Below, piece by piece: positions 8,013 through 16,648 of a DNA stretch of 60,075 nucleotides (the first letter of the stretch is position 1; every line of letters begins with the position of its first letter). Source of the stretch: an uncultured Acetatifactor sp. GTDB lineage: Bacteria > Bacillota > Clostridia > Lachnospirales > Lachnospiraceae. The stretch covers positions 1 to 60,075 of the forward strand of contig CAJUSI010000071.1 in assembly GCA_910589035.1 (NCBI GenBank). The letters are read 5' to 3'. The notes under the pieces were generated by a model. That model was given only the letters and a program-made list of their open reading frames with translations, searched no databases and was not told the origin of the DNA. A program made the position numbers and the translations under genes.

Positions 8013-11000
8013 ATGGAATTTGCAAACAAAACTGCAATCCACTGCAATACCGCTTCCGACGATGCCATGTCGGAGCATGTCACGGCCGGCTGTTCCTCAG
8101 CCGGTGATACCGTACCGGCCGATGTCCCTTCCTGCAGTGCCTGCTCGGGCAATGCCCTCTTGGGCATTGATATCGGTTCCACCACGGTGAAGATTGCAAT
8201 TCTGGATGAGGAGCACCGTATTCTCTTTTCCGATTATGAGCGGCATTATGCCAATATCCGGGAGACCTTATCCAATCTGATAGAAAAAGCTTACAAAAAG
8301 CTCGGAAATTTAAATCTCCGCCCCATGATCACCGGATCCGGAGGCTTAACTCTTGCAAACTGCCTTAAAGTCCCCTTCACCCAGGAGGTAATCGCCGTGT
8401 CGGCCGCTTTGAAGGAGCTGGCTCCCAGGACGGATGTTGCCATTGAACTGGGAGGGGAGGACGCCAAAATCATTTACTTCGAAGGCGGAAATGTGGAGCA
8501 GCGCATGAACGGCATCTGTGCCGGAGGTACGGGCTCCTTCATCGATCAGATGGCATCCCTGATCCAGACAGATGCTTCAGGCTTAAACGAATACGCCAAA
8601 AAATATCAATCCCTTTATACCATCGCGGCCCGCTGCGGCGTTTTCGCCAAGACGGATATCCAGCCCCTTATCAATGAGGGCGCTACCAAGGAGGATCTGG
8701 CGGCTTCCATCTTCCAGGCCGTGGTAAACCAGACCATTTCCGGCCTGGCCTGCGGCAAGCCCATAAGGGGTCATGTGGCTTTTCTGGGCGGTCCCCTGCA
8801 TTTCCTCTCGGAGCTGAAAGCTGCCTTTATCAGGACACTGAAATTAGACCAGGAGCATATTATCGATACGGAAAATACCCATCTGTTCGCGGCAATCGGC
8901 TCCGCCCTCAATGCTGAGGAGAAAGCTGCCTGCAGCATGGAAGAAATGCTTCAAAGGCTCTCCTCCGAGATCAAAATGGAGTTCGAGGTGGAACGAATGG
9001 AACCCCTTTTCGCCGATGAAGCCTCCTACGCCGCCTTCAGGGAGCGTCACAGCCAGGCCCATGTAGGCACGGCGGATCTTGCCTCCTATAAAGGTAACGC
9101 TTTTCTGGGCATCGACGCAGGTTCCACCACCACCAAAATCGCGCTGGTGGCCGAGGACGGCTCCCTGCTCTATTCCTTCTACTCTGGCAATGACGGCAGT
9201 CCCCTGAAAACCGCCATCCGCTCCCTGAAAGAAATCTACGAACTCCTGCCCGACGAAGTGCACATCGTCCGCTCCTGCTCCACCGGCTACGGAGAAGCCC
9301 TGATGAAGGCCGCTTTCCTCCTGGATGACGGAGAGGTGGAGACCGTGGCCCATTACAATGCCGCCGCCTTCTTCAACCCCCGTGTGGACTGCATCCTGGA
9401 TATCGGCGGACAGGATATGAAATGCATCAAGATCAAGGATCAGACCGTGGACAGCGTCCTTCTGAACGAGGCCTGTTCCTCCGGCTGCGGTTCCTTTATC
9501 GAGACCTTCGCCAAATCCCTGAACTACAGTGTGGAGGAATTTGCGGCGGCAGCCATATTTGCAGAGCACCCCATCGATTTGGGCACCCGTTGTACCGTAT
9601 TCATGAATTCCCGGGTGAAACAGGCCCAGAAGGAAGGCGCGGACGTCTCCGATATTTCCGCGGGCCTGGCCTACTCCGTGATCAAAAACGCCCTCTTCAA
9701 GGTAATCAAGGTATCCGACGCCTCGGAGCTGGGCAGGCAGATTGTGGTGCAGGGCGGTACCTTCTATAACGACGCCGTTCTGCGAAGCTTCGAGAAGATT
9801 GCAGGCTGCGAAGCGATCCGCCCCGACATTGCCGGAATTATGGGCGCCTTCGGCGCCGCCCTCATCGCCAGGGACCGCTATGAGGAGGGGTACCTGACCA
9901 AAATGCTCTCCTACGAAAAGCTCTGTGCCCTGAAGTATGAGACCAGCATGGCAAAGTGCAGAGGCTGTACCAACAGCTGCCGGCTTACCGTCAACAAATT
10001 TTCCGGCGGGCGTCAGTTTATCTCCGGCAATCGCTGCGAGCGCGGCATAGGAGGCCGGAAGAATGCCCACGACGTACCTAATTTATTTGATTATAAGCTG
10101 AAACGCCTCTTTTCCTATGAGCCCCTGGAGGCGGACAATGCGCCCAGGGGCAGGGTGGGAATCCCCAGGGTGCTGAATATGTACGAGGACTATCCCTTCT
10201 GGTATACCTTTTTCACCAGACTGGGATACCGGGTGATCCTCTCTCCAAGCTCCAACCGCAACATTTACGAGCTTGGCATCGAGTCCATCCCCAGCGAGTC
10301 CGAATGCTATCCCGCAAAGCTGGCCCACGGGCATGTGGTATGGCTGATCCGGCAGAATGTGGATTTCGTCTTCTACCCTGCCCTGTTCTATGAAAGAGAT
10401 GAGGTGGAGGGCGCCAACAATCATTACAACTGCCCCATCGTCACCTCCTATTCCGAAAATATCAAAAACAATGTGGACGAAATCAGCTGCGGACAGGTAA
10501 AGCTGCGCAATCCCTTTATGTCCTTCCGGGATCTGGATACCGTGACAGAAGCTTTATTGAAAGAATTCACAGAGCTGCCCGGAGCGGAAGTCCGTTCCGC
10601 CGCAGCCGAGGGCTGGAAAGAGCTTGACCGCGCCAGGAAGGACGTACAGGCAAAGGGCGAGGAAGTTCTGGAATATCTGAAAGAAACCGGAAAGCGCGGT
10701 ATTGTGCTGGCAGGCCGTCCCTACCATATCGATCCGGAGATCAATCACGGCATTCCCGAACTGATCACCTCCTTCGACATGGCAGTGCTGACGGAGGATT
10801 CCATCTCTCACCTGGGCTGCCCGGAGCGGCCGCTGATCGTATCCGACCAGTGGATGTACCATTCCCGTCTCTATGCTGCGGCAAGCTATGTGAGAACGGT
10901 GGATAATCTGGATCTGATTCAGCTGAATTCCTTCGGCTGCGGCCTGGATGCCGTCACCACGGATCAGGTCAATGATATTTTGTCCGGTTCCGGGAAAATA

Positions 11001-12389
11001 TATACCTGCCTGAAGATCGATGAAGTAAATAATCTCGGCGCGGCCCGAATCCGCATACGCTCCCTGCTCTCCGCCATCAAGGTGCGGGAGAAAACGCACA
11101 GGCAGCGCACCATTCGCTGCTCCGCCATAGAGAAGATTCCCTTTACCGAGGAGATGCGCAGGAACTATACCATCATCTGTCCCCAGATGTCCCCTATCCA
11201 TTTCGAGATCATGCAGTCCGCATTCATCGCCTGCGGCTACAATTTCGTTGTGCTGGACAATGATAACCGGCATTCCGTGGATGTGGGGCTGAAATATGTC
11301 AACAATGACGCCTGCTATCCTTCCCTGCTGGTAGTGGGACAGATCATGGAGGCGCTGCTGTCCGGAAGATATGACCTGGAGAAAACGGCCATCGTCATGT
11401 CGCAGACAGGGGGCGGATGCCGGGCCACCAATTATGTAGGCTTTATCCGCCGTGCGCTGAAAAAGGCCGGTATGGAACAGATTCCCGTGATTTCCCTGAA
11501 CCTGGCTGGAATTGAAAGCAACCCCGGTTTCCATTTAAATGCCAATCTGCTGGTCCGCGCCGCCATGGCAGCCCAGTTCGGCGATATTTTCATGCGCTGC
11601 ACCTACCGCATGCGCCCCTATGAAGCCGTTCCGGGAAGTGTGGAGGAGCTGCATCAGAAATGGCTTGTAAAAGCACAGAAGCTTGTGTCCGCCAGGCACA
11701 TCCGACTCCTGCAGTTCAGGAAAATGTGCCGGGAAATCATCCGTGATTTTGACCGGATCCCTCTGTTGGATGTGAAGAAGCCCAGGGTGGGCGTGGTGGG
11801 TGAGATCCTGGTAAAATTCTCTCCCGCAGGCAATAACCATCTGGTAGAGCTTTTGGAGAGCGAGGGAGCGGAGGCCGTGGTGCCGGATTTGCTGGATTTC
11901 ATGCTGTACTGCTTTTACAATCAGATCTATAAGGCAGACCACCTGGGCATGAGCAAAAAGACTGCCCGCATTTCTGCCCTGGGTATCTGGGCCATAGAGC
12001 ATCTGCTGCGCGGAAGCGCCGCAAAAGAGCTTAAAAGGTCCCGGCATTTTACGCCGCCCACCCCCATCCGGGAGATTGCCTCCTTCGCGGAGCCCATCGT
12101 CTCCATCGGCAATCAGACCGGCGAAGGCTGGTTCCTGACAGGAGAAATGGTGGAGCTGATACACGACGGCGTCCCCAATATTGTGTGCACCCAGCCCTTC
12201 GGCTGCCTGCCCAATCATGTAGTGGGCAAGGGAGTCATCAAAGCCCTGAGGAAGGCCTACCCGGAATCCAATATTGTTGCCATCGATTACGACCCGGGCG
12301 CCAGCGAAGTGAATCAGTTGAACCGTATCAAGCTGATGCTGTCCACGGCTCAGAAGAACCTGGAAAGTAAAATCGCGAAGACGATTTAG
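8013..12389 (+). CDS. Fused 2-hydroxyacyl-CoA dehydratase activase/dehydratase-like protein
   Basis: A 1458-residue protein from ATG 8013 (AAAGGA about 9 bases upstream); the open frame extends further 5' but across the promoter. It contains two BadF/BcrA-type ATPase domains: LGIDIGSTTVKIAI at about residue 50 and LGIDAGSTTTKIAL at about 365, each an actin-fold phosphate loop. The second has NEACSSGCGSFIE, and the first ICAGGTGSFID, the cluster-binding position; only the second keeps cysteines. A CRGCTNSC motif near residue 650 follows, then DUF2229 and HgdB-like segments. Family members use ATP to drive an electron into a radical dehydratase. Having activator and dehydratase-like parts in one chain is known in Clostridia, but the substrate is unknown. 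The next gene starts 15 bases later. Confidence 0.9.
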   Translation: MEFANKTAIHCNTASDDAMSEHVTAGCSSAGDTVPADVPSCSACSGNALLGIDIGSTTVKIAILDEEHRILFSDYERHYANIRETLSNLIEKAYKKLGNLNLRPMITGSGGLTLANCLKVPFTQEVIAVSAALKELAPRTDVAIELGGEDAKIIYFEGGNVEQRMNGICAGGTGSFIDQMASLIQTDASGLNEYAKKYQSLYTIAARCGVFAKTDIQPLINEGATKEDLAASIFQAVVNQTISGLACGKPIRGHVAFLGGPLHFLSELKAAFIRTLKLDQEHIIDTENTHLFAAIGSALNAEEKAACSMEEMLQRLSSEIKMEFEVERMEPLFADEASYAAFRERHSQAHVGTADLASYKGNAFLGIDAGSTTTKIALVAEDGSLLYSFYSGNDGSPLKTAIRSLKEIYELLPDEVHIVRSCSTGYGEALMKAAFLLDDGEVETVAHYNAAAFFNPRVDCILDIGGQDMKCIKIKDQTVDSVLLNEACSSGCGSFIETFAKSLNYSVEEFAAAAIFAEHPIDLGTRCTVFMNSRVKQAQKEGADVSDISAGLAYSVIKNALFKVIKVSDASELGRQIVVQGGTFYNDAVLRSFEKIAGCEAIRPDIAGIMGAFGAALIARDRYEEGYLTKMLSYEKLCALKYETSMAKCRGCTNSCRLTVNKFSGGRQFISGNRCERGIGGRKNAHDVPNLFDYKLKRLFSYEPLEADNAPRGRVGIPRVLNMYEDYPFWYTFFTRLGYRVILSPSSNRNIYELGIESIPSESECYPAKLAHGHVVWLIRQNVDFVFYPALFYERDEVEGANNHYNCPIVTSYSENIKNNVDEISCGQVKLRNPFMSFRDLDTVTEALLKEFTELPGAEVRSAAAEGWKELDRARKDVQAKGEEVLEYLKETGKRGIVLAGRPYHIDPEINHGIPELITSFDMAVLTEDSISHLGCPERPLIVSDQWMYHSRLYAAASYVRTVDNLDLIQLNSFGCGLDAVTTDQVNDILSGSGKIYTCLKIDEVNNLGAARIRIRSLLSAIKVREKTHRQRTIRCSAIEKIPFTEEMRRNYTIICPQMSPIHFEIMQSAFIACGYNFVVLDNDNRHSVDVGLKYVNNDACYPSLLVVGQIMEALLSGRYDLEKTAIVMSQTGGGCRATNYVGFIRRALKKAGMEQIPVISLNLAGIESNPGFHLNANLLVRAAMAAQFGDIFMRCTYRMRPYEAVPGSVEELHQKWLVKAQKLVSARHIRLLQFRKMCREIIRDFDRIPLLDVKKPRVGVVGEILVKFSPAGNNHLVELLESEGAEAVVPDLLDFMLYCFYNQIYKADHLGMSKKTARISALGIWAIEHLLRGSAAKELKRSRHFTPPTPIREIASFAEPIVSIGNQTGEGWFLTGEMVELIHDGVPNIVCTQPFGCLPNHVVGKGVIKALRKAYPESNIVAIDYDPGASEVNQLNRIKLMLSTAQKNLESKIAKTI

Positions 12390-12404
12390 AAAGGAAGAAA
12401 TACC

Positions 12405-14705
12405 ATGGCGAAAATCTTTGTCGAAAAATCAAAAACCATCTGCGGCTTTTCACAGCCGCTGACCACATTGTATCTGATTGTACAGGGACGGGTGAAGGTA
12501 CAATGCCCCGGAAACTCCTATCAGATTGACAGCGGTGATGTGGCGGGAATCTGTGAAATATGTTCGGATATCCACTTCCTGACCTACACCGCCCTGGAGG
12601 ATACCACCCTCATGACCTATCCTGTGAACAGCCTGGAGGCTTTAGAGGACCTGATGCAGAAACGCCCCAATATCGCAAAGCTCTTCCTCCTTTCCCTGTT
12701 CCGGCAGTTCGGCGCCATGATGGAGCAGGCTTCCGTGTCGGAGGTGAACAGCGCGGAACTTTACCGGAGACTGCGGACAGACTGCGAGCTATACGCCGGC
12801 CTGTGCGACAAATACAAGCTGCCCTCCCGCATTCCGGCAGAGGTGGAGGAAATTCCCCCCTGTGTGGAAGATTCCTGTGACGAGTGGCTGGGAAAATACT
12901 ATGTGGCTCTGCGCCGCGTCTATATGGGTGCGGATTCCGATGTCCTGCTGCAGGAGCAGGGTCTGTCTCTGGGAATGCTGCGGAAGGGTTCTCTGGACAT
13001 AAACAAAAACTACCGGATTCTGGAGGCCCAGGCCCAGTACCGCGCCCAGATCATCAGCTGCTATTTCAGCCAGTCAGGCAACGATATGTTCGATGCCATG
13101 ACAAAGCTCTACTATCGTCTCTCACAGGAAGGGCAGGATACAGACGAACTGTACGAAAGCATTTCACAGATGCTGCGCCTTACCGAGGAATATGACATTC
13201 CGGATGAAACCCAGGCCCGCCCCCGGGCGGAAGCCTTCCGCAGGAAGGAAGATGCCCTGGCACATCCTGAGGCCGCCCAGGGCACGGGAGACGGCTCCGA
13301 TACGGATATTCTGAATCTTCTGGAAGGATCTCTGGATACCATTTTGGACTTCGCCGGACTTGCAGGCGATAAGGAGGCCTCCTTCCGGGAGCATGTGGCT
13401 CTCTACAGGGCCACCAGGGACAAAAATTCCACCAACGACGAGTGCAGCCGCCTGCGCAGAATACTGACAGAAGAATTCTATCTCCTGTACTCGGAGGTGT
13501 TTGAACGCTCCCTGTCCGTGCCCGGACTGCCTCTTCCCGTGCGCATGTTCCTGTATTTCGGCTATGTGGACGAGAATCTGGCAGGGGAGGACAACAGCGT
13601 CGCTCTATACCGCCTGGCCGGCTATATGAGCGATCCGGGACTAAACGGCGTCTATACCTTCTATGACTGGCTGCTGGCTGTCTATGACGGGAAAAAGAAT
13701 CCCAGCCGCAGCGAGCTGGACGAGGATTATGACGACTTTATCAATCAGCAGAAGAAAAAGAACAATCTCACCGCCTCCCAGGTTGCAGCTCTGGAAAACG
13801 ACCGCATGGCCAAGGTGCGCTATGAGCTGGAGAACCTCTTCCCTGTGGCCAATAAGGTGACATTTGGCAGGGTAACCACCTTCTGCCCGCTGTTCACCGC
13901 CGAGAACATGCTCAAAAGTCCCAGGGATTCCTTCATCACCCCGGATAAAATCGGCAGCGCACTGTCTATGCTGAAAAAGATTGATTTCTCGGCTTTCTTC
14001 CGGGAAACCATCGATTATGAGATGTCCCAGGCCATGAACCGGGAACCCATGCATGTGGAATATCTGCCGGATATTATCCTGATGCCCAATGCGGGGGTAA
14101 GAGGCTCCCTGTGGCAGGAAATCGAGGGCCGCAGGCGCAGCAGTCCCAGCCGCATGATCCTGCCCATATTCTATCTGGATAACCTGGAAACAGCAGTGAT
14201 ACGCATGACCGGCGAATTCCGCTGGGAGATGTGCAAGCGCATCCAGGGCGGACGCTGGAACGATGTGTCGGAGCCGTCCCTGACCAGCGAATATTTTGAT
14301 TATCTTCAGTTCTACAGGAAGAATACCGAGTTGAGCAAGGATGCCAAGGAAAAATTGCAGAACAGCTTAACAAGAGCCAAGAACAGCTTCCGGGAAATGT
14401 TCGTAAGGGACTATATTACCTGGATCCTGTATGAGAGCAGCGGCTCGTCCAGACTGAACAAGGTTGCCCGCCGAATTCTGTTCCTCTACTGCCCCCTTCC
14501 CGCTTCCATGGACAAATCGCTGGAGCAGAATCCCATGTTCTCTGAGCTGATGAACCGCCAGAGGATTCTCGCCACGCAGCGGCTGCAGAAGCTGGGCATC
14601 CTGCGGCAAAAGCTTGTGAGCGGCAAGATGGCCGTTCCGGACTGCCTGGAGCAGGAAATCGCCTTCGCAAAAAGGATGCCGGAGACCGGCTCAGAGAGTC
14701 TCTGA
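12405..14705 (+). CDS. CRP-like cyclic-nucleotide-binding-fold protein, large C-terminal domain unknown
   Basis: A 766-residue protein starting 15 bases after the dehydratase-like gene with GAAAGGAAG as ribosome site, so clearly co-transcribed. Residues about 15-105 form a cNMP-binding beta-roll (LYLIVQGRVKVQCPG, IDSGDVAGICEI), but no DNA-binding helix-turn-helix follows. The remaining 650 residues are mainly helical and not recognised, with no membrane segment. It may sense a ligand or scaffold its partner enzyme. The stop codon lies inside a long palindrome shared with the convergent MATE gene, so the last residues of both proteins are encoded by the same hairpin DNA. Confidence 0.8.
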   Translation: MAKIFVEKSKTICGFSQPLTTLYLIVQGRVKVQCPGNSYQIDSGDVAGICEICSDIHFLTYTALEDTTLMTYPVNSLEALEDLMQKRPNIAKLFLLSLFRQFGAMMEQASVSEVNSAELYRRLRTDCELYAGLCDKYKLPSRIPAEVEEIPPCVEDSCDEWLGKYYVALRRVYMGADSDVLLQEQGLSLGMLRKGSLDINKNYRILEAQAQYRAQIISCYFSQSGNDMFDAMTKLYYRLSQEGQDTDELYESISQMLRLTEEYDIPDETQARPRAEAFRRKEDALAHPEAAQGTGDGSDTDILNLLEGSLDTILDFAGLAGDKEASFREHVALYRATRDKNSTNDECSRLRRILTEEFYLLYSEVFERSLSVPGLPLPVRMFLYFGYVDENLAGEDNSVALYRLAGYMSDPGLNGVYTFYDWLLAVYDGKKNPSRSELDEDYDDFINQQKKKNNLTASQVAALENDRMAKVRYELENLFPVANKVTFGRVTTFCPLFTAENMLKSPRDSFITPDKIGSALSMLKKIDFSAFFRETIDYEMSQAMNREPMHVEYLPDIILMPNAGVRGSLWQEIEGRRRSSPSRMILPIFYLDNLETAVIRMTGEFRWEMCKRIQGGRWNDVSEPSLTSEYFDYLQFYRKNTELSKDAKEKLQNSLTRAKNSFREMFVRDYITWILYESSGSSRLNKVARRILFLYCPLPASMDKSLEQNPMFSELMNRQRILATQRLQKLGILRQKLVSGKMAVPDCLEQEIAFAKRMPETGSESL

Positions 14706-14721
14706 GCCGGTTCCGGCATCC
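14669..14721 (-). terminator. Long palindrome spanning both convergent stop codons; terminator of the MATE gene
   Basis: Positions 14674-14721 form a near-perfect inverted repeat, arms of about 22 bases with one bulged G. On the minus strand the hairpin is followed by TTTTT (14669-14673), a standard intrinsic terminator for the MATE gene. On the plus strand there is no T run. The palindrome includes the final codons and stops of both genes. Confidence 0.85.
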
Positions 14722-16055
14722 GAAAGCTGCTTCTCCAGCGTCCTGCGCACATGGAAATACGCCGGGACCAGAAATAAGTCCGCGAACAGCCAGGCCAGAG
14801 GATTGCCCAGGGCCACCCCCGTGAACCCAAGCACCGGCACCAGCGCGAAGCCCACGATACCTCTGGCCACCATCTCGAAGACCCCTGCCAGGATGGCGAA
14901 GGTGGGGAAGCCCATCCCCTGTATCAGGAAGCGGATGATATTCACCAGGGCCAGCAGGGCATAGAAGGCAGTATTGTAGATCATCAGCATCCGGGCGTTG
15001 CCGATGATCCCACCCTCTGAGGCCTCCAGGAACAGCCTTGCCAGCGGCTCGCCCAGAAAGATGCTCACAAAGAGCGCGATTACGGAATACCCTATACCCA
15101 GCAGAATGCAGGATTTGAGCCCCTGGCCTATACGATCAAGCCGCTTTGCCCCGATGTTCTGCCCGCCGTAGGTAGCCATAGTGGAGCCCATGGCTTCAAA
15201 GGGGCAGGCCAGGAATCCGTTGATCCGTCCCGAGGCGGTCACTGCGGCTACAGCACCGGAACCCAGAGTGTTGGTGGCGCTCTGCAGAATTACGCTACCG
15301 ATGGCCGTAACGGAATACTGCAGCCCCATGGGCACGCCCATGCCGCACAGCATCCGCATCCGATGGCCGTCCGGCCGCCATTCTTCCCTGCGGATCCGCA
15401 GGATCTCGAACTTCTTCACCATGAACAGCATACAGCAGGCTCCCGACACTCCCTGGGAGATCACGGTGGCCAGGGCCGCCCCCTGAACCCCCATATGGAG
15501 GTTCACGATGAAAAAGAGATCCAGGCCCACGTTCAGGAAGGAGGACATCACCAGGAAGATCACCGGAGTCCTGCTGTCCCCCAGGGCACGGATGACACCG
15601 GAGGTCATGTTGTAGAGAAATGTCACGGGAATCCCCAGAAAGATTACATATATATAAGCATAAGATCTGTCGATAATGTCCTGGGGCGTACGCATCCACA
15701 CCAGAATCTGCCTGGCCAGAGAAGCGGTGAGCACGGTCAGTGCCGCCGCGAACCCTATTGACAGCCAGGCACAGTTGGCCACATACCTGCGCAGATCTGC
15801 GTAATCCCGGGCCCCGAACTTATGCGCCACCGGGATGGAAAAGCCGCTGCACACGCCCATGCAGAAGCCGATGATCAGAAAGTTCACGGAGCCCGTGGCC
15901 CCAACGGCCGCCAGATTGTCCATGCCCAGGAACCGGCCCACTATCACCGTGTCCACAAGACTGTAGAACTGCTGGAACAGAAATCCGAACAACAGCGGAA
16001 CGGAAAACCCCAGAATCAGCTGCATGGGATTCCCTTTCGTCATATCCTTTGTCAT
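14691..16055 (-). CDS. MATE family multidrug/sodium antiporter
   Basis: A 454-residue protein from ATG 16055 (MTKDMTKGNP), chosen over ATG 16091 because GAGGG lies 7-11 bases upstream and the usual MATE start 'TKGNPMQLILGFSVPLL' follows. It has about twelve hydrophobic helices in two similar halves and typical MATE features: GRFLGMDNLAAVGATGS in helix 2 and GRINGFLACPFEAMG in the second half. It exports drugs or metabolites in exchange for Na+ or H+; the substrate is unknown. Its 3' end overlaps the convergent CRP-like gene by 15 bases. A promoter-like region bounded by inverted repeats lies upstream. Confidence 0.93.
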   Translation of the reverse strand: MTKDMTKGNPMQLILGFSVPLLFGFLFQQFYSLVDTVIVGRFLGMDNLAAVGATGSVNFLIIGFCMGVCSGFSIPVAHKFGARDYADLRRYVANCAWLSIGFAAALTVLTASLARQILVWMRTPQDIIDRSYAYIYVIFLGIPVTFLYNMTSGVIRALGDSRTPVIFLVMSSFLNVGLDLFFIVNLHMGVQGAALATVISQGVSGACCMLFMVKKFEILRIRREEWRPDGHRMRMLCGMGVPMGLQYSVTAIGSVILQSATNTLGSGAVAAVTASGRINGFLACPFEAMGSTMATYGGQNIGAKRLDRIGQGLKSCILLGIGYSVIALFVSIFLGEPLARLFLEASEGGIIGNARMLMIYNTAFYALLALVNIIRFLIQGMGFPTFAILAGVFEMVARGIVGFALVPVLGFTGVALGNPLAWLFADLFLVPAYFHVRRTLEKQLSDAGTGSETL

Positions 16056-16109
16056 AATCACACCCTCTTTTCCGGCTTTGGATCCCCTCAAAAAAGCCGA
16101 AATTTATCA

Positions 16110-16167
16110 TTTCCGACAAAGTATAGGCTTTCTTCCACGAAAGTGCAATGTACTTTTTTGTCCGAAA
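16110..16167 (-). promoter_or_regulatory. Putative MATE promoter flanked by inverted repeats
   Basis: On the minus strand TTGCAC (16143-16148) is 17 bases from TATACT (16120-16125). Two inverted arms flank it, TTTCCGACAAAGTA (16110-16123) and TACTTTTTTGTCCGAAA (16151-16167), matching except for a three-base insert and one change. Such an arrangement suits an operator for a repressor; no regulator gene is adjacent. Confidence 0.45.
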
Positions 16168-16216
16168 TTCCTCCGGCTTTGTACTATTTTGCAGCTTTTC
16201 TGTTTTGCGGACAGCA

Positions 16217-16256
16217 GGAAATCCGGGGACATTCTTCTTCCCTTCCCCGGATTTCC
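16217..16256. terminator. Strong hairpin between the 79-residue gene and MATE
   Basis: A perfect 13-bp stem (16217-16229 with 16244-16256, arm GGAAATCCGGGGA) with a pyrimidine-rich loop of 14 bases. There is no T run on either side, so it could be a weak terminator of the upstream minus-strand gene or a protein site. Confidence 0.45.
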
Positions 16257-16323
16257 GTGATTTCAGCTTTCAGCATGGTATGCGGTTATTTTCCCACTGC
16301 CTGGCCCATTTGCGGCCCAGAGT

Positions 16324-16563
16324 CTATGAGGCTGCCGTTTCCCTGCGCTCCAGATACTCCTGCAGCACCTCCACCACTTCCTCCGGTCCCAGTCCCGACT
16401 CGGCTATGATGTCGCTCACTGCCTCCAGTTCCTTGCGCTTCTTCTCCTGATATAATTCTTCCAGCTCCCGCTTCTCAGACTCCACTCTGGTCTGCAGAGC
16501 CTCTATCAGCTCCTGCTTTGCCGCAATCTTTTCTTCAATAGTCTTCCTCTGTCCTCTTGCCAT
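16324..16563 (-). CDS. Small charged coiled-coil protein (79 residues)
   Basis: Starts at ATG 16563 with AAAGGAG 8 bases upstream. The protein is almost entirely charged: an N-terminal helix of Lys/Glu heptads (EEKIAAKQELIEALQTRVES), a linker, and a second small helix with IIAESGLGPEEVVEVLQEYL. It resembles small Clostridia hypotheticals that are sometimes mis-annotated as flagellar or H-NS-like. No function is assigned. It lies 85 bases downstream of the SNF2 gene on the same strand and may be co-transcribed with it. Confidence 0.75.
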   Translation of the reverse strand: MARGQRKTIEEKIAAKQELIEALQTRVESEKRELEELYQEKKRKELEAVSDIIAESGLGPEEVVEVLQEYLERRETAAS

Positions 16564-16648
16564 AGATTTCTCCTTTCACCGAACCGTTTTCAGTCCTTTT
16601 CTACCAGTATATGGACAAACCCTGGAAAATATTCCCGGAAATTTATAT

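Noticed and set aside
8844..10070. 408-residue minus-strand frame opposite the dehydratase-like gene
   Set aside because: Antisense shadow of a GC-rich gene; no motif or ribosome site. Similar frames at 10554-11534 and 11535-12218 are rejected for the same reason.
12360..12410. Genome-wide TAG reassignment
   Set aside because: The dehydratase-like gene ends in TAG directly followed by the next ribosome site and start, so TAG works as a normal stop.
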